Below, in pieces: positions 25,124 to 33,674 of a stretch of DNA of 64,000 nt. The translations under genes were made by a program, and so were the position numbers. The DNA comes from an uncultured Clostridia bacterium (GTDB lineage Bacteria; Bacillota; Clostridia; Christensenellales; CAG-138): assembly GCA_944366945.1 (NCBI GenBank), contig CALVWJ010000003.1:62001-126000 (forward strand). The letters run 5' to 3'. Below the pieces are notes generated by a model. It did no database searches. It saw nothing but the letters and a program-made list of their open reading frames with translations, and had not been told where the DNA came from. How positions within the stretch are numbered: position 1 is the stretch's first letter; the number at the start of each line of letters is the position of its first letter.

Positions 25124-25675
25124 TTATAAGTGGTCAATCTCAAGCAAGGGAAACGGGATCACTGGCTGCGGAACCGGAGGGTGCGCGCAGAGCGCTTTCT
25201 CCATCCAGATCATGTCCTTCCAGGCGCCGAACTTATAGCCGCACCGGGTGAAGTGCGCAACGGTTTGATAGCCAAATTTGCGATGAAAGGCCTCGCTCTT
25301 CGGATTGGGATAGGTGATGCAGGCATTGAGGTTTATGATGTTTTGCTGGCGCAGGCAACGCTCGAGCGCTTCATAGAGCAGCGTCCCGATTCCCTGCCCG
25401 GAATGGCCAAGCTTTACATATACGCTCACTTCGACCGACCAATCATAAGCAGGCCTCCCTTTGAACGTGCCCGCATAAGCATAGCCGAAAAGCATGCCGC
25501 TGTCCTCCGCAACAAGGAAAGGGTAGCGCGCGCATGTTTTTTCCATGCGCGCAGCAAATTCTTCAGCAGAAGGCGCATCGTATTCGAATGTAATATCCGT
25601 AGTTTCTACATAAGGTTTGTAAAGCGCCGCAAGCGCGGGCGCATCTGCAAGCGTTGCAATGCGAATGGTTACCAT
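25124..25675 (-). CDS. GNAT acetyltransferase, phosphinothricin-acetyltransferase-like
   Basis: The protein has 183 residues. The family pattern is clear: IRIATLADAPALAALYKPYV at the start, VETTDITFEYDAPS, the acetyl-CoA loop LGHSGQGIGTLLYEAL near residues 98-113, and CITYPNPKSEAFHRKFGY. The PAT-like group acetylates amino groups of small molecules such as methionine sulfoximine or phosphinothricin. The real substrate is unknown. It is the last gene of the minus-strand surface operon, 15 bp after the AlgJ/AlgX-like gene. Confidence 0.88.
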   Translation of the reverse strand: MVTIRIATLADAPALAALYKPYVETTDITFEYDAPSAEEFAARMEKTCARYPFLVAEDSGMLFGYAYAGTFKGRPAYDWSVEVSVYVKLGHSGQGIGTLLYEALERCLRQQNIINLNACITYPNPKSEAFHRKFGYQTVAHFTRCGYKFGAWKDMIWMEKALCAHPPVPQPVIPFPLLEIDHL

Positions 25676-25690
25676 GCGTTCCTCCGAAAC

Positions 25691-27103
25691 TCAATCCTCC
25701 GCCCATGTGGCAGTTCCCGCGCTGTAGCGCACGCCATCGGCAACAACGGAAACCGCATATTCTCCTGCAAGGCCTTCCGGGAGCGTGAGGGAAAAGCCGC
25801 GCGCGCCGTCCATACCATCGGCAAGGGATTCCGCCTGTGCTTCCAAAATGGGGAAGGCTTCAAAACTATGCGTTTCCCCTTCCCGTTCCAACAGGATAAA
25901 GATGCGATCCGGCTGTACTGCTGCTGGGAAGCATCCGGCAAGCTGGGTATAGCCGCTGCGGCGGTACTGCACAAGGCGCGCAGCGCTCCCTTCGGATGCA
26001 ATGCTAGGCGCTTCCGTTTCCAGTGCGGGCATAAGCGGTGCTGCGGAAAGCAGATTGGCGATGTTGCGCTCCACTAACTCGATCAATACCGCATCGGGCG
26101 TTTCTGCGTCCAAAAGCGTGTAATTATAGGGAAACTCTGCGCTGTATTTCACACGCCCCAGGTTTGTGGAAAGCAGCGGCAGCAGCGCATTGGCAAACGA
26201 ATCGCGGAACAAATGGAGTGAAACAGCATTAGCGCCGCTCGTGGTGCCAAAGGTGGTATCCTGCGCAGGGCGCACGCCTGCATCATAGGAGAAATCTGTT
26301 TCTATGCCATAATCCGGGCGCGGCCTTGTGCCCGGCAGGGCAGGGAGCACGAAATTGTGCAGATCACCGGCATCGTCATACACGGTTTCGGGCTCGCTGG
26401 AAGCATAGGTTTCATAGGATACATCCGCTGCGATGCGCGCCATGATGGCATTGTAAGCAAGGAGCGCGCCGCGCTCGTTCCAGTGCGTATCGCGGTCATG
26501 GTAAAGCTGGCCGTCTTCCTTGTGGGATAGAAGAAGCGCAGCAAAGTCCACGGTTTCTACGCCTGCGTCCGCAAGCGCGGCATAAAGGCGATCCCGGTTT
26601 CCGGCCTCATCCGTAGGAGCATAGCGGGAAGGCATGTTTTCCGGGTAGATGGTATTTTTGTTTGGGGCGATGGCAAACGTAAAGGAAATGCCCTGCGCTT
26701 GGCAATAGGCCTGCTGAATGCGCAGGCATGCTGCAATGCGGCCGATCTCTTCATCCGTAAGCAAATTGATGCCAAGATAATCGTCGAGCGTTTCGCTGTA
26801 AAACAGCATGTTGTTTTTGCCAACGATGACTTTTTCGTTGAGCGTATCCCCAAGAAGCGACATCGTAAGCCCGTGGAATGCGGTTACCATCTCTTCGCGA
26901 AACCCGAAATGGTCTTCAAAATAATCGTCAAACTCGGCGGGAAAGGAGAGGTTCAGCCCATCGCGTCCCCAGAGGGAGGTGAGCCTTGCAAGTGGCCTGT
27001 TTTCGCGGTTTTCCGCTTCGTAGCCGCATAGAAGGGCCACACTTGGCAGAAGGCAGAGCGCGAGGAACGCCGCAATAAAAGCGATGTAGAATGGTTTTTT
27101 CAT
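25691..27103 (-). CDS. AlgJ/AlgX-like O-acetylation protein (SGNH-like)
   Basis: The product has 470 residues with an N-terminal signal anchor (about 5-27). The AlgJ/AlgX core shows DHFGFREEMVTAF near residue 65, FTFAIAPNKNTIYPENM near 160, the catalytic DTHWNERGALLAYN near 225 with Asp and His, and the serine motif HLFRDSFANAL near 300. The last 140 residues look like a beta domain of unknown role. Proteins of this kind sit outside the membrane and transfer acetyl groups supplied by an MBOAT protein to polysaccharides. The MBOAT gene is directly upstream, 15 bp away, which supports a pair working on a cell-wall glycan. Confidence 0.88.
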   Translation of the reverse strand: MKKPFYIAFIAAFLALCLLPSVALLCGYEAENRENRPLARLTSLWGRDGLNLSFPAEFDDYFEDHFGFREEMVTAFHGLTMSLLGDTLNEKVIVGKNNMLFYSETLDDYLGINLLTDEEIGRIAACLRIQQAYCQAQGISFTFAIAPNKNTIYPENMPSRYAPTDEAGNRDRLYAALADAGVETVDFAALLLSHKEDGQLYHDRDTHWNERGALLAYNAIMARIAADVSYETYASSEPETVYDDAGDLHNFVLPALPGTRPRPDYGIETDFSYDAGVRPAQDTTFGTTSGANAVSLHLFRDSFANALLPLLSTNLGRVKYSAEFPYNYTLLDAETPDAVLIELVERNIANLLSAAPLMPALETEAPSIASEGSAARLVQYRRSGYTQLAGCFPAAVQPDRIFILLEREGETHSFEAFPILEAQAESLADGMDGARGFSLTLPEGLAGEYAVSVVADGVRYSAGTATWAED

Positions 27104-27118
27104 AAAAGCGCCCCTCCT

Positions 27119-28522
27119 TTAAAAACGGAAATAGATGAATGGGTTGTAGGCCGCCGTGGAAAGGCAGAGCGCGCTGAGCGCCACAAGCAGGAATGCAGCG
27201 CCATAAATAAAGCCTTCCAAAGCAGGACGATGAGCGCATATGCGCTCCCCAAAGCGGTGCGCAGCAGGCGTGCAGGCAAAAACCGATGCGGCAAGCGCCG
27301 CAATGCAAAGCGGCGTGATAAGCGCCGAAAACTCTGCGCGCGCGACGGCGGAAATTTCCCAACCGCAAAACATGCGCGCGATAAGGGAAAGAGCCTGCCC
27401 CATGGTTTCCGCACGGAAGAACACAAAGCCTACCGTTACGGCAAGAAGAACATATGCATGCCGAAGCAGGCGCGGCCATTTTGCTGGCTTGAGGGCGCCA
27501 TAGGATTCAAGCATCAAAAAGCCGCCATGGTAAAGCCCCCAAACGGCAAAATTCCAGCTTGCGCCATGCCAGAGGCCGGTCAAAAAGAACACGGCAAGCT
27601 TGTTGAGCCCCGTGCGCAGTTTGCCTTTGCGGTTTCCACCCAAGGGGATGTAGACATATTCGCGGAACCAGGTGGAAAGCGAAATATGCCACCGCCGCCA
27701 AAATTCCTGCATGGTGCCGGCGACATAGGGATAATGAAAGTTTTCCTTGAATTCAAATCCAAATGCGAGCCCGAGGCCGATGGCCATATCCGAATAGCCG
27801 GAAAAATCGAAATAAATCTGAAACAGGTAGCACACTGCGCCAAGCCAGGCTGCAGGCGCTGCAACGGATTCAAGCGGCAGCGCATAAACCGCATCTGCCG
27901 TCATGGCGAGCGTGTTGGCGATGAGCACCTTCTTTGCAAGACCAAAGCAGAAACGCCGGAAGCCCGATGCGGTTTTTTCCACGGTGATGACGCGCTGGCG
28001 CAACTGCTCATCCACATCGTGGTATTTTACGATGGGGCCTGCGATAAGCTGCGGGAAAAGCGCAATGTAGAGAAGGACATCAAAATAATTGCGGGAAAGA
28101 CGTGCTTCGCCGCGGTAAACATCCAGCACGTAGCTCATGGCCTGGAAGGTAAAAAACGAAATGCCGATGGGCAACGCGATATGGGGGAGCGGCAAAGAAA
28201 GGCCGAAGAGGCCGTTTAAGTTTTCGATGAGAAAATCCGTATATTTGAAGAAAACGAGCGTGCCGATGCTCCAAACCACCGCTAAACCGCACCAGAAGCG
28301 CCGTTTCGCAGGGAAACGCGCCATGGCGCGTGCCGCGAGGTAGTTTACCAGCGTGGTGAAGAGCATCAGCAGCACGCACACGGGTTCGCCCCAAGCGTAA
28401 AAGAGAAGCGAAGCGAGGAGTAGGAAAGCATTGCTCCAACGGACGCTACGCCGAAACAGCAGGTTCACAAGGAAAGCTGCTGGAAGAAACAGAAACAAAA
28501 ATGTGGGGGAACTGAAAACCAT
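27119..28522 (-). CDS. MBOAT O-acyltransferase (AlgI/DltB family)
   Basis: The protein has 467 residues from ATG 28522, with GGAG 8 nt upstream. About ten to twelve membrane segments are visible. Typical AlgI-family motifs are VFSSPTFLFLFLP at the start, FFKYTDFL, PIGISFFTFQAMSYVLDVYRG near 120-140, LFPQLIAGPIVKY, FDFSGYSDMAIGLG, FWRRWHISLSTWFREYVYIPLGG split over residues near 300, and the catalytic histidine in LTGLWHGASWNF near 335. It moves acetyl groups across the membrane for O-acetylation of a surface polymer together with the AlgJ/AlgX-like protein. Confidence 0.93.
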   Translation of the reverse strand: MVFSSPTFLFLFLPAAFLVNLLFRRSVRWSNAFLLLASLLFYAWGEPVCVLLMLFTTLVNYLAARAMARFPAKRRFWCGLAVVWSIGTLVFFKYTDFLIENLNGLFGLSLPLPHIALPIGISFFTFQAMSYVLDVYRGEARLSRNYFDVLLYIALFPQLIAGPIVKYHDVDEQLRQRVITVEKTASGFRRFCFGLAKKVLIANTLAMTADAVYALPLESVAAPAAWLGAVCYLFQIYFDFSGYSDMAIGLGLAFGFEFKENFHYPYVAGTMQEFWRRWHISLSTWFREYVYIPLGGNRKGKLRTGLNKLAVFFLTGLWHGASWNFAVWGLYHGGFLMLESYGALKPAKWPRLLRHAYVLLAVTVGFVFFRAETMGQALSLIARMFCGWEISAVARAEFSALITPLCIAALAASVFACTPAAHRFGERICAHRPALEGFIYGAAFLLVALSALCLSTAAYNPFIYFRF

Positions 28523-28541
28523 GGCGCAACTCCGCTTGCGC

Positions 28542-29072
28542 TCAATAGCTGGGGGAATAAATGTAGATTTTCCCGATCGTATCGCCGGAGGGCTCAAACT
28601 GGATGCGTTCCGCCTGGATATCGGAAGGATCGTTGGTGATGGAATAGGTGATATAGCCATCATCAAAACAATCCGTGCCATAAAGCTCGGAAAGCGTGGA
28701 GAGCGCATCGCCCACCTTTGCGCCGCGCAGCGTTTCATAGGTAGCGTCGGTGAGCGTGATCATCTCGATCACGTCCTTACCATCCACCGGGACCGTGTTG
28801 ATAATGATGCCGGAATATGTATAGGTTTTATCCTTGCCATCATAAACGCAGCTGACCATTTCGGAATACTCGAATTCATTACCCAGCGCGGCAAGCAACG
28901 GCGCGCTGTCCTCACGCAGGTAATATACCTCCCCATCCAGCGCAATGCCAAGATCCTGTTCCGAGAATGCACCTGTTGGCGCCTTAGGGGCAGTTTGGCC
29001 GGAGCAGGCTGCAACGATGCAGAGCATCAGCAGCACGGCAATGGAAAGGGAAAGGTTATTCTTCAGCTTCAT
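28542..29072 (-). CDS. Small lipoprotein of unknown function
   Basis: The product has 176 residues from ATG 29072, with GGAGG 10 nt upstream. The signal peptide ends in CIVAAC with lipidated Cys23, and the mature part starts SGQTAPKAPTG. The rest is mixed alpha/beta with a repeated theme: YTYSGIIINTVPVDGKDVI, VGDALSTLSELYG, IQFEPSGDTIGKIYIYSPSY. The G-x-A-L-S-T-L motif recalls small SmpA/OmlA-like or DUF5044-like folds, but no firm match can be made. It lies between the VanX-like gene and the MBOAT gene, so a helper role for surface modification is possible. Confidence 0.75.
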   Translation of the reverse strand: MKLKNNLSLSIAVLLMLCIVAACSGQTAPKAPTGAFSEQDLGIALDGEVYYLREDSAPLLAALGNEFEYSEMVSCVYDGKDKTYTYSGIIINTVPVDGKDVIEMITLTDATYETLRGAKVGDALSTLSELYGTDCFDDGYITYSITNDPSDIQAERIQFEPSGDTIGKIYIYSPSY

Positions 29073-29113
29073 TTTTGGGGAACCTCCAAACTTATTCATT
29101 CTAACTAAGGGGC

Positions 29114-30199
29114 TCAGCGCCCATCTTCGGGAAGCTGGTCAAGCGGCAGCATCGTAACGCGCGCGAGATCCAGGTCCGTGGTCATATACTTCTTGCTGTC
29201 GGTGTCAGAAAAATGCCACCATTCGCTCGTGATCGAGTTAAAACCGCATTCCGCCATGACGTTGGTCATGTATTCTACGTTAGCGGTTTGCTCTTCGCTC
29301 CAGGTTTTGCAGGTGCGCGCAGATTCATCGGTAAATGTATGCATGGGGGTGGGGAAGGCAAGCTCTTCGCCCGTTGCATCGTCGATGAGGGAAATATCCA
29401 CAGCGCAGCCGCGGTTATGGTTGGAAGCCGTAGTATCCGGATTGGCAATCCAATGCTTGTTCTGAACGATCTCGTAAAGCCGGCGCTGCGCGGAAACCGG
29501 GCGGTAGGCATCGTAGATTTTAAGCGTATAGCCATCCGCCTTGAACTGGTTGTAAGCCTCTACGAGCTTTTTTGCCGTGTTCCGCTGCAAAAGCGCGATG
29601 GAACGGCCGTAAAGCGGCTCCCCGGCCACGTTGTTTTCCGTGTTGAACAGCTGCTCATACTGCGCATCCGGCAGATAGAGCTTAAGATCAATCAGCTCGT
29701 TTTTCACCATCACCGGCGTTACGCCATCTTCCTCGTAAACGGGGAGGCCGGTGGGAATATCGATTTTCTGCCCCGTTTCCGGCGGAACATAAGCATAAAG
29801 CACCGTCTCTTCTGGAACGATGTATTCCGCATAGCAGTAGGCCTCTGTGCCATCCATGAGCTGTACGCGGCAAAACGATGCATCCTCCGCTTTCCCGAGA
29901 TAATATACGGTATCCTCATAGAAAAGCTGGCACAGGATGTTGGTGCTTTCCTCCGTGGAGGGGGAAGAGCGCACGTTCAGCTCGCTTACCCGAACCTTGT
30001 AAAGCGGCCCGGGTGGCGGCGTGGGCGTAGGGATGAGCGTTGGTGTGGGAGAGGGCGTTGCAGTCGGCGCAGGCGTTTCCACCGGCGTGGCCGTAAGATC
30101 AACTGCATCGGTCGTGCCGGGATTGTCGGGCACTTCGGCTGCCGGCGCACAGGCCGTGCAAAGCAGCAGAAGCGCGAGAAGCAAACAGGGAAAACGCAT
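29114..30199 (-). CDS. VanX/DdpX-type D-Ala-D-Ala dipeptidase with SH3 domain (lipoprotein)
   Basis: The protein has 361 residues. ATG 30199 is chosen for the GGAGG just before it. It has a lipobox cysteine at 17 (CTAC), a threonine/proline-rich linker to about residue 66, an SH3-type domain (VRVSELNVRSSPSTEES to VPEETV), then a zinc peptidase M15 domain. That domain carries KIYDAYRPVSAQRRL, the zinc ligands in SNHNRGCAVDISL, a GEELAFPTPMHTFTD insert and EWWHF near the end. Enzymes of this group hydrolyse D-alanyl dipeptides in wall recycling or vancomycin resistance. No vanH, vanA or vanS partner is near, so a housekeeping or recycling role is more likely. Confidence 0.88.
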   Translation of the reverse strand: MRFPCLLLALLLLCTACAPAAEVPDNPGTTDAVDLTATPVETPAPTATPSPTPTLIPTPTPPPGPLYKVRVSELNVRSSPSTEESTNILCQLFYEDTVYYLGKAEDASFCRVQLMDGTEAYCYAEYIVPEETVLYAYVPPETGQKIDIPTGLPVYEEDGVTPVMVKNELIDLKLYLPDAQYEQLFNTENNVAGEPLYGRSIALLQRNTAKKLVEAYNQFKADGYTLKIYDAYRPVSAQRRLYEIVQNKHWIANPDTTASNHNRGCAVDISLIDDATGEELAFPTPMHTFTDESARTCKTWSEEQTANVEYMTNVMAECGFNSITSEWWHFSDTDSKKYMTTDLDLARVTMLPLDQLPEDGR

Positions 30200-30238
30200 G
30201 GTAGAGCCTCCTTTCACGCTGGCTTAAAGGGAGCGGGA

Positions 30239-31099
30239 TCAATCTCCCGCTTCGATGTCCGTTGGATCGTAGCGTTTGCCATTTCGGCTCGGGATGTCAT
30301 CGCTCGTGGTGCCTTTGGGCGAACCATTTACGATTTCAAGCACCGTGCCTTCCGGGCAATTTTCGTAGATAAAGCGCGCAGCTTCCGTGACCATCCGCAA
30401 GCATCCGCCAGTGGATTCCTTCCCGATCCCAAGCTCGCCGTCGTAATATTTGGGCCACATATAGCCGTTATCCTCCTCACCATAAAGCGGAGAATGGAGA
30501 TAGAGACGGTTATGGTAGCGCGTAGCAAACTGCACGAAGCCGCCATCGGGGAATTCATGCCAGCGTTCGCGGTCCCCACCTAGGGTAAAAGTGCCGGCAG
30601 GCGTTTTATTGCCGCCGTGGGCGATGCGGTAGGTCTTGTACACATCAGAATACGTGCCATCCGCGCCTTTTTGGTAGATGGTCAAGGTAAAGGAACCTTT
30701 TTCCACATAAAGGTAATAGGGCAGGTCATCCCCAGAGGAAGGGATGGGCGTTGCAGAAGTCGCGGGCGTTTCTGCGGGCGTTTCAGTCTCAGCCGGAGAT
30801 TCGGTTTCAGCCGGCACAGGCGTTTGAGCGGGCGTTTGCTCTGCGGATGCGCCTGCGGGGGTTTCCGTTGGCATGGGAACCGTTGGGTTTGCGCCGGAAG
30901 GCGTACCGAGGATCAGCGGATCAAGCGTGCTCGAGGGGGAGACCGTGGGGGCGGCGTCTGCCACGCCGGCCGTTTCATCCGGGCCTGCAACATCGATTAC
31001 GCGATCGCCTTCGGCGGTGGTTGCGCGCGGCGCGCATGCGCTTAAGGAAAACAGCATAAGGCATGCGAGCAGCGCAGAGAGCATGCGAAGGGATTTCAA
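30239..31099 (-). CDS. L,D-transpeptidase (YkuD) lipoprotein
   Basis: The product has 286 residues when started at TTG 31099, which has AAGGAGG 8 nt upstream; an internal ATG 15 nt later has no site. The lipobox cysteine is 22 (SLSAC). A long Thr/Pro/Glu-rich linker (about 25-130) contains degenerate repeats of the type TPVPAETESPAET. The YkuD domain follows, with YYLYVEKGSFTLTIY, KTPAGTFTLGG, LYLHSPLY and the catalytic cysteine in STGGCLRM. Such enzymes form 3-3 cross-links in peptidoglycan or attach proteins to it. It is the first gene of the surface operon and lies 39 nt before the VanX-like gene. Confidence 0.9.
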   Translation of the reverse strand: MKSLRMLSALLACLMLFSLSACAPRATTAEGDRVIDVAGPDETAGVADAAPTVSPSSTLDPLILGTPSGANPTVPMPTETPAGASAEQTPAQTPVPAETESPAETETPAETPATSATPIPSSGDDLPYYLYVEKGSFTLTIYQKGADGTYSDVYKTYRIAHGGNKTPAGTFTLGGDRERWHEFPDGGFVQFATRYHNRLYLHSPLYGEEDNGYMWPKYYDGELGIGKESTGGCLRMVTEAARFIYENCPEGTVLEIVNGSPKGTTSDDIPSRNGKRYDPTDIEAGD

Positions 31100-31143
31100 A
31101 ATGAGAGCCTCCTTGAACAATAGGGTACACAGTGTCTTGTAAC

Positions 31144-31173
31144 AGTTTACTACAATGCGGCAGGGCTTGTCAT
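31144..31173 (-). promoter_or_regulatory. Possible promoter of the cell-surface operon
   Basis: On the minus strand ATGACA (31173-31168) and TAAACT (31149-31144) are spaced by 18 bp, 44 bp upstream of the TTG start of the L,D-transpeptidase. The match is moderate. Confidence 0.4.
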
Positions 31174-31230
31174 CCGCCGCAAACAAAAATAGTCGTTTCC
31201 GCACAGAATGTTTACAAACAGCGGAATGCA

Positions 31231-32172
31231 TCAATAAAATGTTGCCACTTCTTCTTCGGGCTTTTCAGCAGGTTCCACCGAGACTGCGGTCAGCACGGGC
31301 CCTTTCGTGCCATAGGCTTTGTGGTACGCAATGGAGATCGTTGCGGTAAGGAAAACCCAGTCCCGTTTGTGCAGCGAGCTTGCCTCCGGCCATTGACAAA
31401 CCAGGGCGGCATATTTAATATCGTCCACACAGCAGGTCATCACATGGCGCCCCACGATGAATACATCCTTGCCCAGCTTGGGCGAGAGTGCAACAGTGCC
31501 CTTAAAACGCACGGTTTTCCCGGAATACTTGCCTGCATCCTCGGTAATATCCCGATACCAAAGGGCGTAATCCGCATCCGCAATTTCGATGACCGGCGCA
31601 TTCAAATCAAACGGCAGGGGATCCTCGATCTCGTCGTATTCCACTTTTCCATTGGGATATTCAAAGGCAATATTTGCCCGGCGCGATGTTGCGCGCACGA
31701 TCTTGTGGAACATGAGCTTGTCCGTTTCGTCGCTCGTGCGGTTGAATACCACAAGCTCACAGCTTTTGAGCTTGTCCACAACAAGCGGGCGCATGTTGGC
31801 GTTATAGTTTAAAAACGTGCGCGCATCCACGAACAGGAACTCTTGATAGATGCTCCATTCCTCCGGCATATGCCGGTAGAGGGAATCGAGCATCCACATG
31901 CCGTTGTATTCCACCAGCACGCGCGTGGCGCGATGCTTTTTCTGCAGCGCCGCAAGGCGCGTTGCGGCAAGATCGTTTTCCTCCTCAATGGTTTCGATGA
32001 ACACATTCTGACCTGCAAAGGTATCGGGCGCATATTCTTCTTCGCCCTCCTCGCACAGCAGAAGCAGCGTACGCTCGCCTGCATTGAATCTCTTATCCTC
32101 GAGCGTCTCCTGGATAAAACGCGTTTTTCCCGCCTCCAGGAAACCGGTAAACAGATACACCGGGATTTCCAT
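31231..32172 (-). CDS. CobW-like GTPase fused to a TIGR03943-like domain
   Basis: The protein has 313 residues. The N-terminal half is a CobW/COG0523-type P-loop domain (PVYLFTGFLEAGKTRFIQ, Walker A at 10-17; later LVEYNGMW and VVFNRTSDE in place of the usual NKxD). It lacks the metal-binding CxCC motif. The C-terminal half (about 215-305) has VRFKGTVALSPKLGKDVF and RHVMTCCVDD, followed by DWVFLTATISI. This pattern is that of the soluble domain of YcgQ/TIGR03943 proteins, which work with a permease in zinc handling. Such a fusion without the permease is unusual. It lies 18 bp after a canonical His-rich CobW GTPase, so both probably serve one metal. Confidence 0.8.
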   Translation of the reverse strand: MEIPVYLFTGFLEAGKTRFIQETLEDKRFNAGERTLLLLCEEGEEEYAPDTFAGQNVFIETIEEENDLAATRLAALQKKHRATRVLVEYNGMWMLDSLYRHMPEEWSIYQEFLFVDARTFLNYNANMRPLVVDKLKSCELVVFNRTSDETDKLMFHKIVRATSRRANIAFEYPNGKVEYDEIEDPLPFDLNAPVIEIADADYALWYRDITEDAGKYSGKTVRFKGTVALSPKLGKDVFIVGRHVMTCCVDDIKYAALVCQWPEASSLHKRDWVFLTATISIAYHKAYGTKGPVLTAVSVEPAEKPEEEVATFY

Positions 32173-32190
32173 TGCCGTATCCCCTCCGCC

Positions 32191-33249
32191 TCAGCGCGCT
32201 GGGAAAAGCGTTGCAAGCGCCGCTTCGTTGAGCTTCGAACCGATCACGCAAAGCCTACCGGTAATCGGGGCAGAGCCTTCACGCAGCTCGGTTTCGCCGG
32301 GCACGAGGTCGAAATGAAGCCAGCTTCCACAAGTACAGGCTACCATACCTTTTGCGCGCAGCACGGTGCCATATTTTTCCGCATCCCCGAGCGCATCCAG
32401 CGCGCTTTGCAATTCTTCGTGGCTGAATTGATGCGTGGTTTCAATCCCCCAGCTCACGAACACCTCGTCCGCATCATGGCCATGATGGTGATGATGGTGC
32501 GCATGTTCATGGCCGTGTTCATGTTCGTGCTCATGCTCATGCTCGTGTGCGTGCTCATGTTCATGTTCGTGTGCGCCATGGCAGCCGCAAACCGGGCATA
32601 CATCGTCTTCCGCTTCGGATTCCGCCGCAAGCTGTGCCAGCGCGGAAGCGAGCGTGTCCTTGCGCTCCATAGCGGCCAGAATCTGCGCGCCGTCAAGCTG
32701 GCTCCATGGCGTGGTTACGATCACGGCTGAGGGGTTATGCTCCCGCAGTAAAGCTACGGTAGAGGCCAGCTTCTCTTCGGAGATAGAATCCGTTCTCGAA
32801 AGCACGATTGCGCCGGCATGCTCTACTTGATCGTTGAAGAATTCGCCGAAATTCTTCATGTACATTTTGCACTTGTTTGCATCCACCACAGCGGTAAAAC
32901 TGTTGAGCGCAAGGTCGTGGGAATCCACGCCCTGCACGGCGCGGATCACGTCGCTAAGCTTGCCAACGCCGGAGGGCTCGATCAAGATGCGATCGGGTGC
33001 GAACTGCGCGAGCACCTTCTTGAGCGCATCCGCAAAATCGCCCACGAGGCTGCAGCAGATGCAGCCGGAGTTCATTTCGGTGATCTCTACGCCGGAATCC
33101 TGCAAAAAGCCGCCGTCCACGGCGATCTCGCCAAACTCGTTTTCGATGAGAACGAGCTTCTCGCCAGCGTATGCTTCGCGGATCAGCTTTTTGATGAGCG
33201 TGGTTTTGCCAGCGCCCAGAAATCCAGAGAAAATGTCAATCTTCGTCAT
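32191..33249 (-). CDS. CobW/COG0523 metallochaperone GTPase with His-rich linker
   Basis: The product has 352 residues. Walker A GFLGAGKT is at 9-16, the metal motif GCICC at 62-66, VLIENEFGE just before it, and SRTDSI serves as the guanine-specificity loop. Between the GTPase and the C-terminal CobW domain, residues about 218-262 hold CPVCGC and a run of alternating His-Glu and poly-His. The C-terminal domain reads VLRAKGMVACTCG. Proteins of this type deliver or insert Zn, Co or Ni, and YciC/ZagA-like members act in zinc starvation. The histidine run is encoded by a low-complexity repeat that could vary in length. A clear promoter lies upstream. Confidence 0.92.
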   Translation of the reverse strand: MTKIDIFSGFLGAGKTTLIKKLIREAYAGEKLVLIENEFGEIAVDGGFLQDSGVEITEMNSGCICCSLVGDFADALKKVLAQFAPDRILIEPSGVGKLSDVIRAVQGVDSHDLALNSFTAVVDANKCKMYMKNFGEFFNDQVEHAGAIVLSRTDSISEEKLASTVALLREHNPSAVIVTTPWSQLDGAQILAAMERKDTLASALAQLAAESEAEDDVCPVCGCHGAHEHEHEHAHEHEHEHEHEHGHEHAHHHHHHGHDADEVFVSWGIETTHQFSHEELQSALDALGDAEKYGTVLRAKGMVACTCGSWLHFDLVPGETELREGSAPITGRLCVIGSKLNEAALATLFPAR

Positions 33250-33298
33250 TGCGTTTCTTCTTTCCGCAGCCCCTGCTGCATGGTTTTTCTAACTCTGG

Positions 33299-33327
33299 AT
33301 TATAACGCTGCAATGCAAAAAATACAA
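33299..33327 (-). promoter_or_regulatory. Promoter of the CobW GTPase pair
   Basis: On the minus strand TTGTAT (33327-33322) and TATAAT (33304-33299) are spaced by 17 bp, about 50 bp upstream of the start codon. No obvious Zur-type palindrome was recognised around it. Confidence 0.7.
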
Positions 33328-33674
33328 GCGATGCACAGGCAAGGAGGCGTTCTATATACCACATGCAGCTGCACTTTTCAAGTATGGGAAACTGCATAAA
33401 AACAATAACACTTCCATCCCGAACACGAAATGGCGCTTATTGTAAAGAAACGGAATATAAACTGTGTTTGAAAAGAAAAATAAACGCTTTGAAATTTTGC
33501 GTTGGCAGTGCTAAAATCAAAATGCAGCGTAAGTCTGGCGGAAACGCCTTGCGAAAATCCACTGCCTTTATAAATTCTAAAATAAGCAAACATACAAAGC
33601 GTGTTGCCAAGTGGGCGTAAATCCAGCTTGGCGGTGCGCTTTTGTTTTGTTTGCAGAAAGAGGTTTAATCGAAA
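33328..33674. other. Intergenic region without a supported gene
   Basis: About 350 bp lie between the divergent CobW operon and the MATE gene. It is A-rich on the plus strand. No frame has a ribosome site and sensible product; it should contain the MATE promoter. Confidence 0.5.

Noticed and set aside
29114..30199. Vancomycin resistance operon
   Set aside because: Only a VanX-type dipeptidase is present; no vanH, vanA/B ligase or dedicated vanRS genes are next to it.
28431..30583. Plus-strand frames of 225 and 456 codons
   Set aside because: They run antisense through the lipoprotein, VanX-type and L,D-transpeptidase genes and show no domain.
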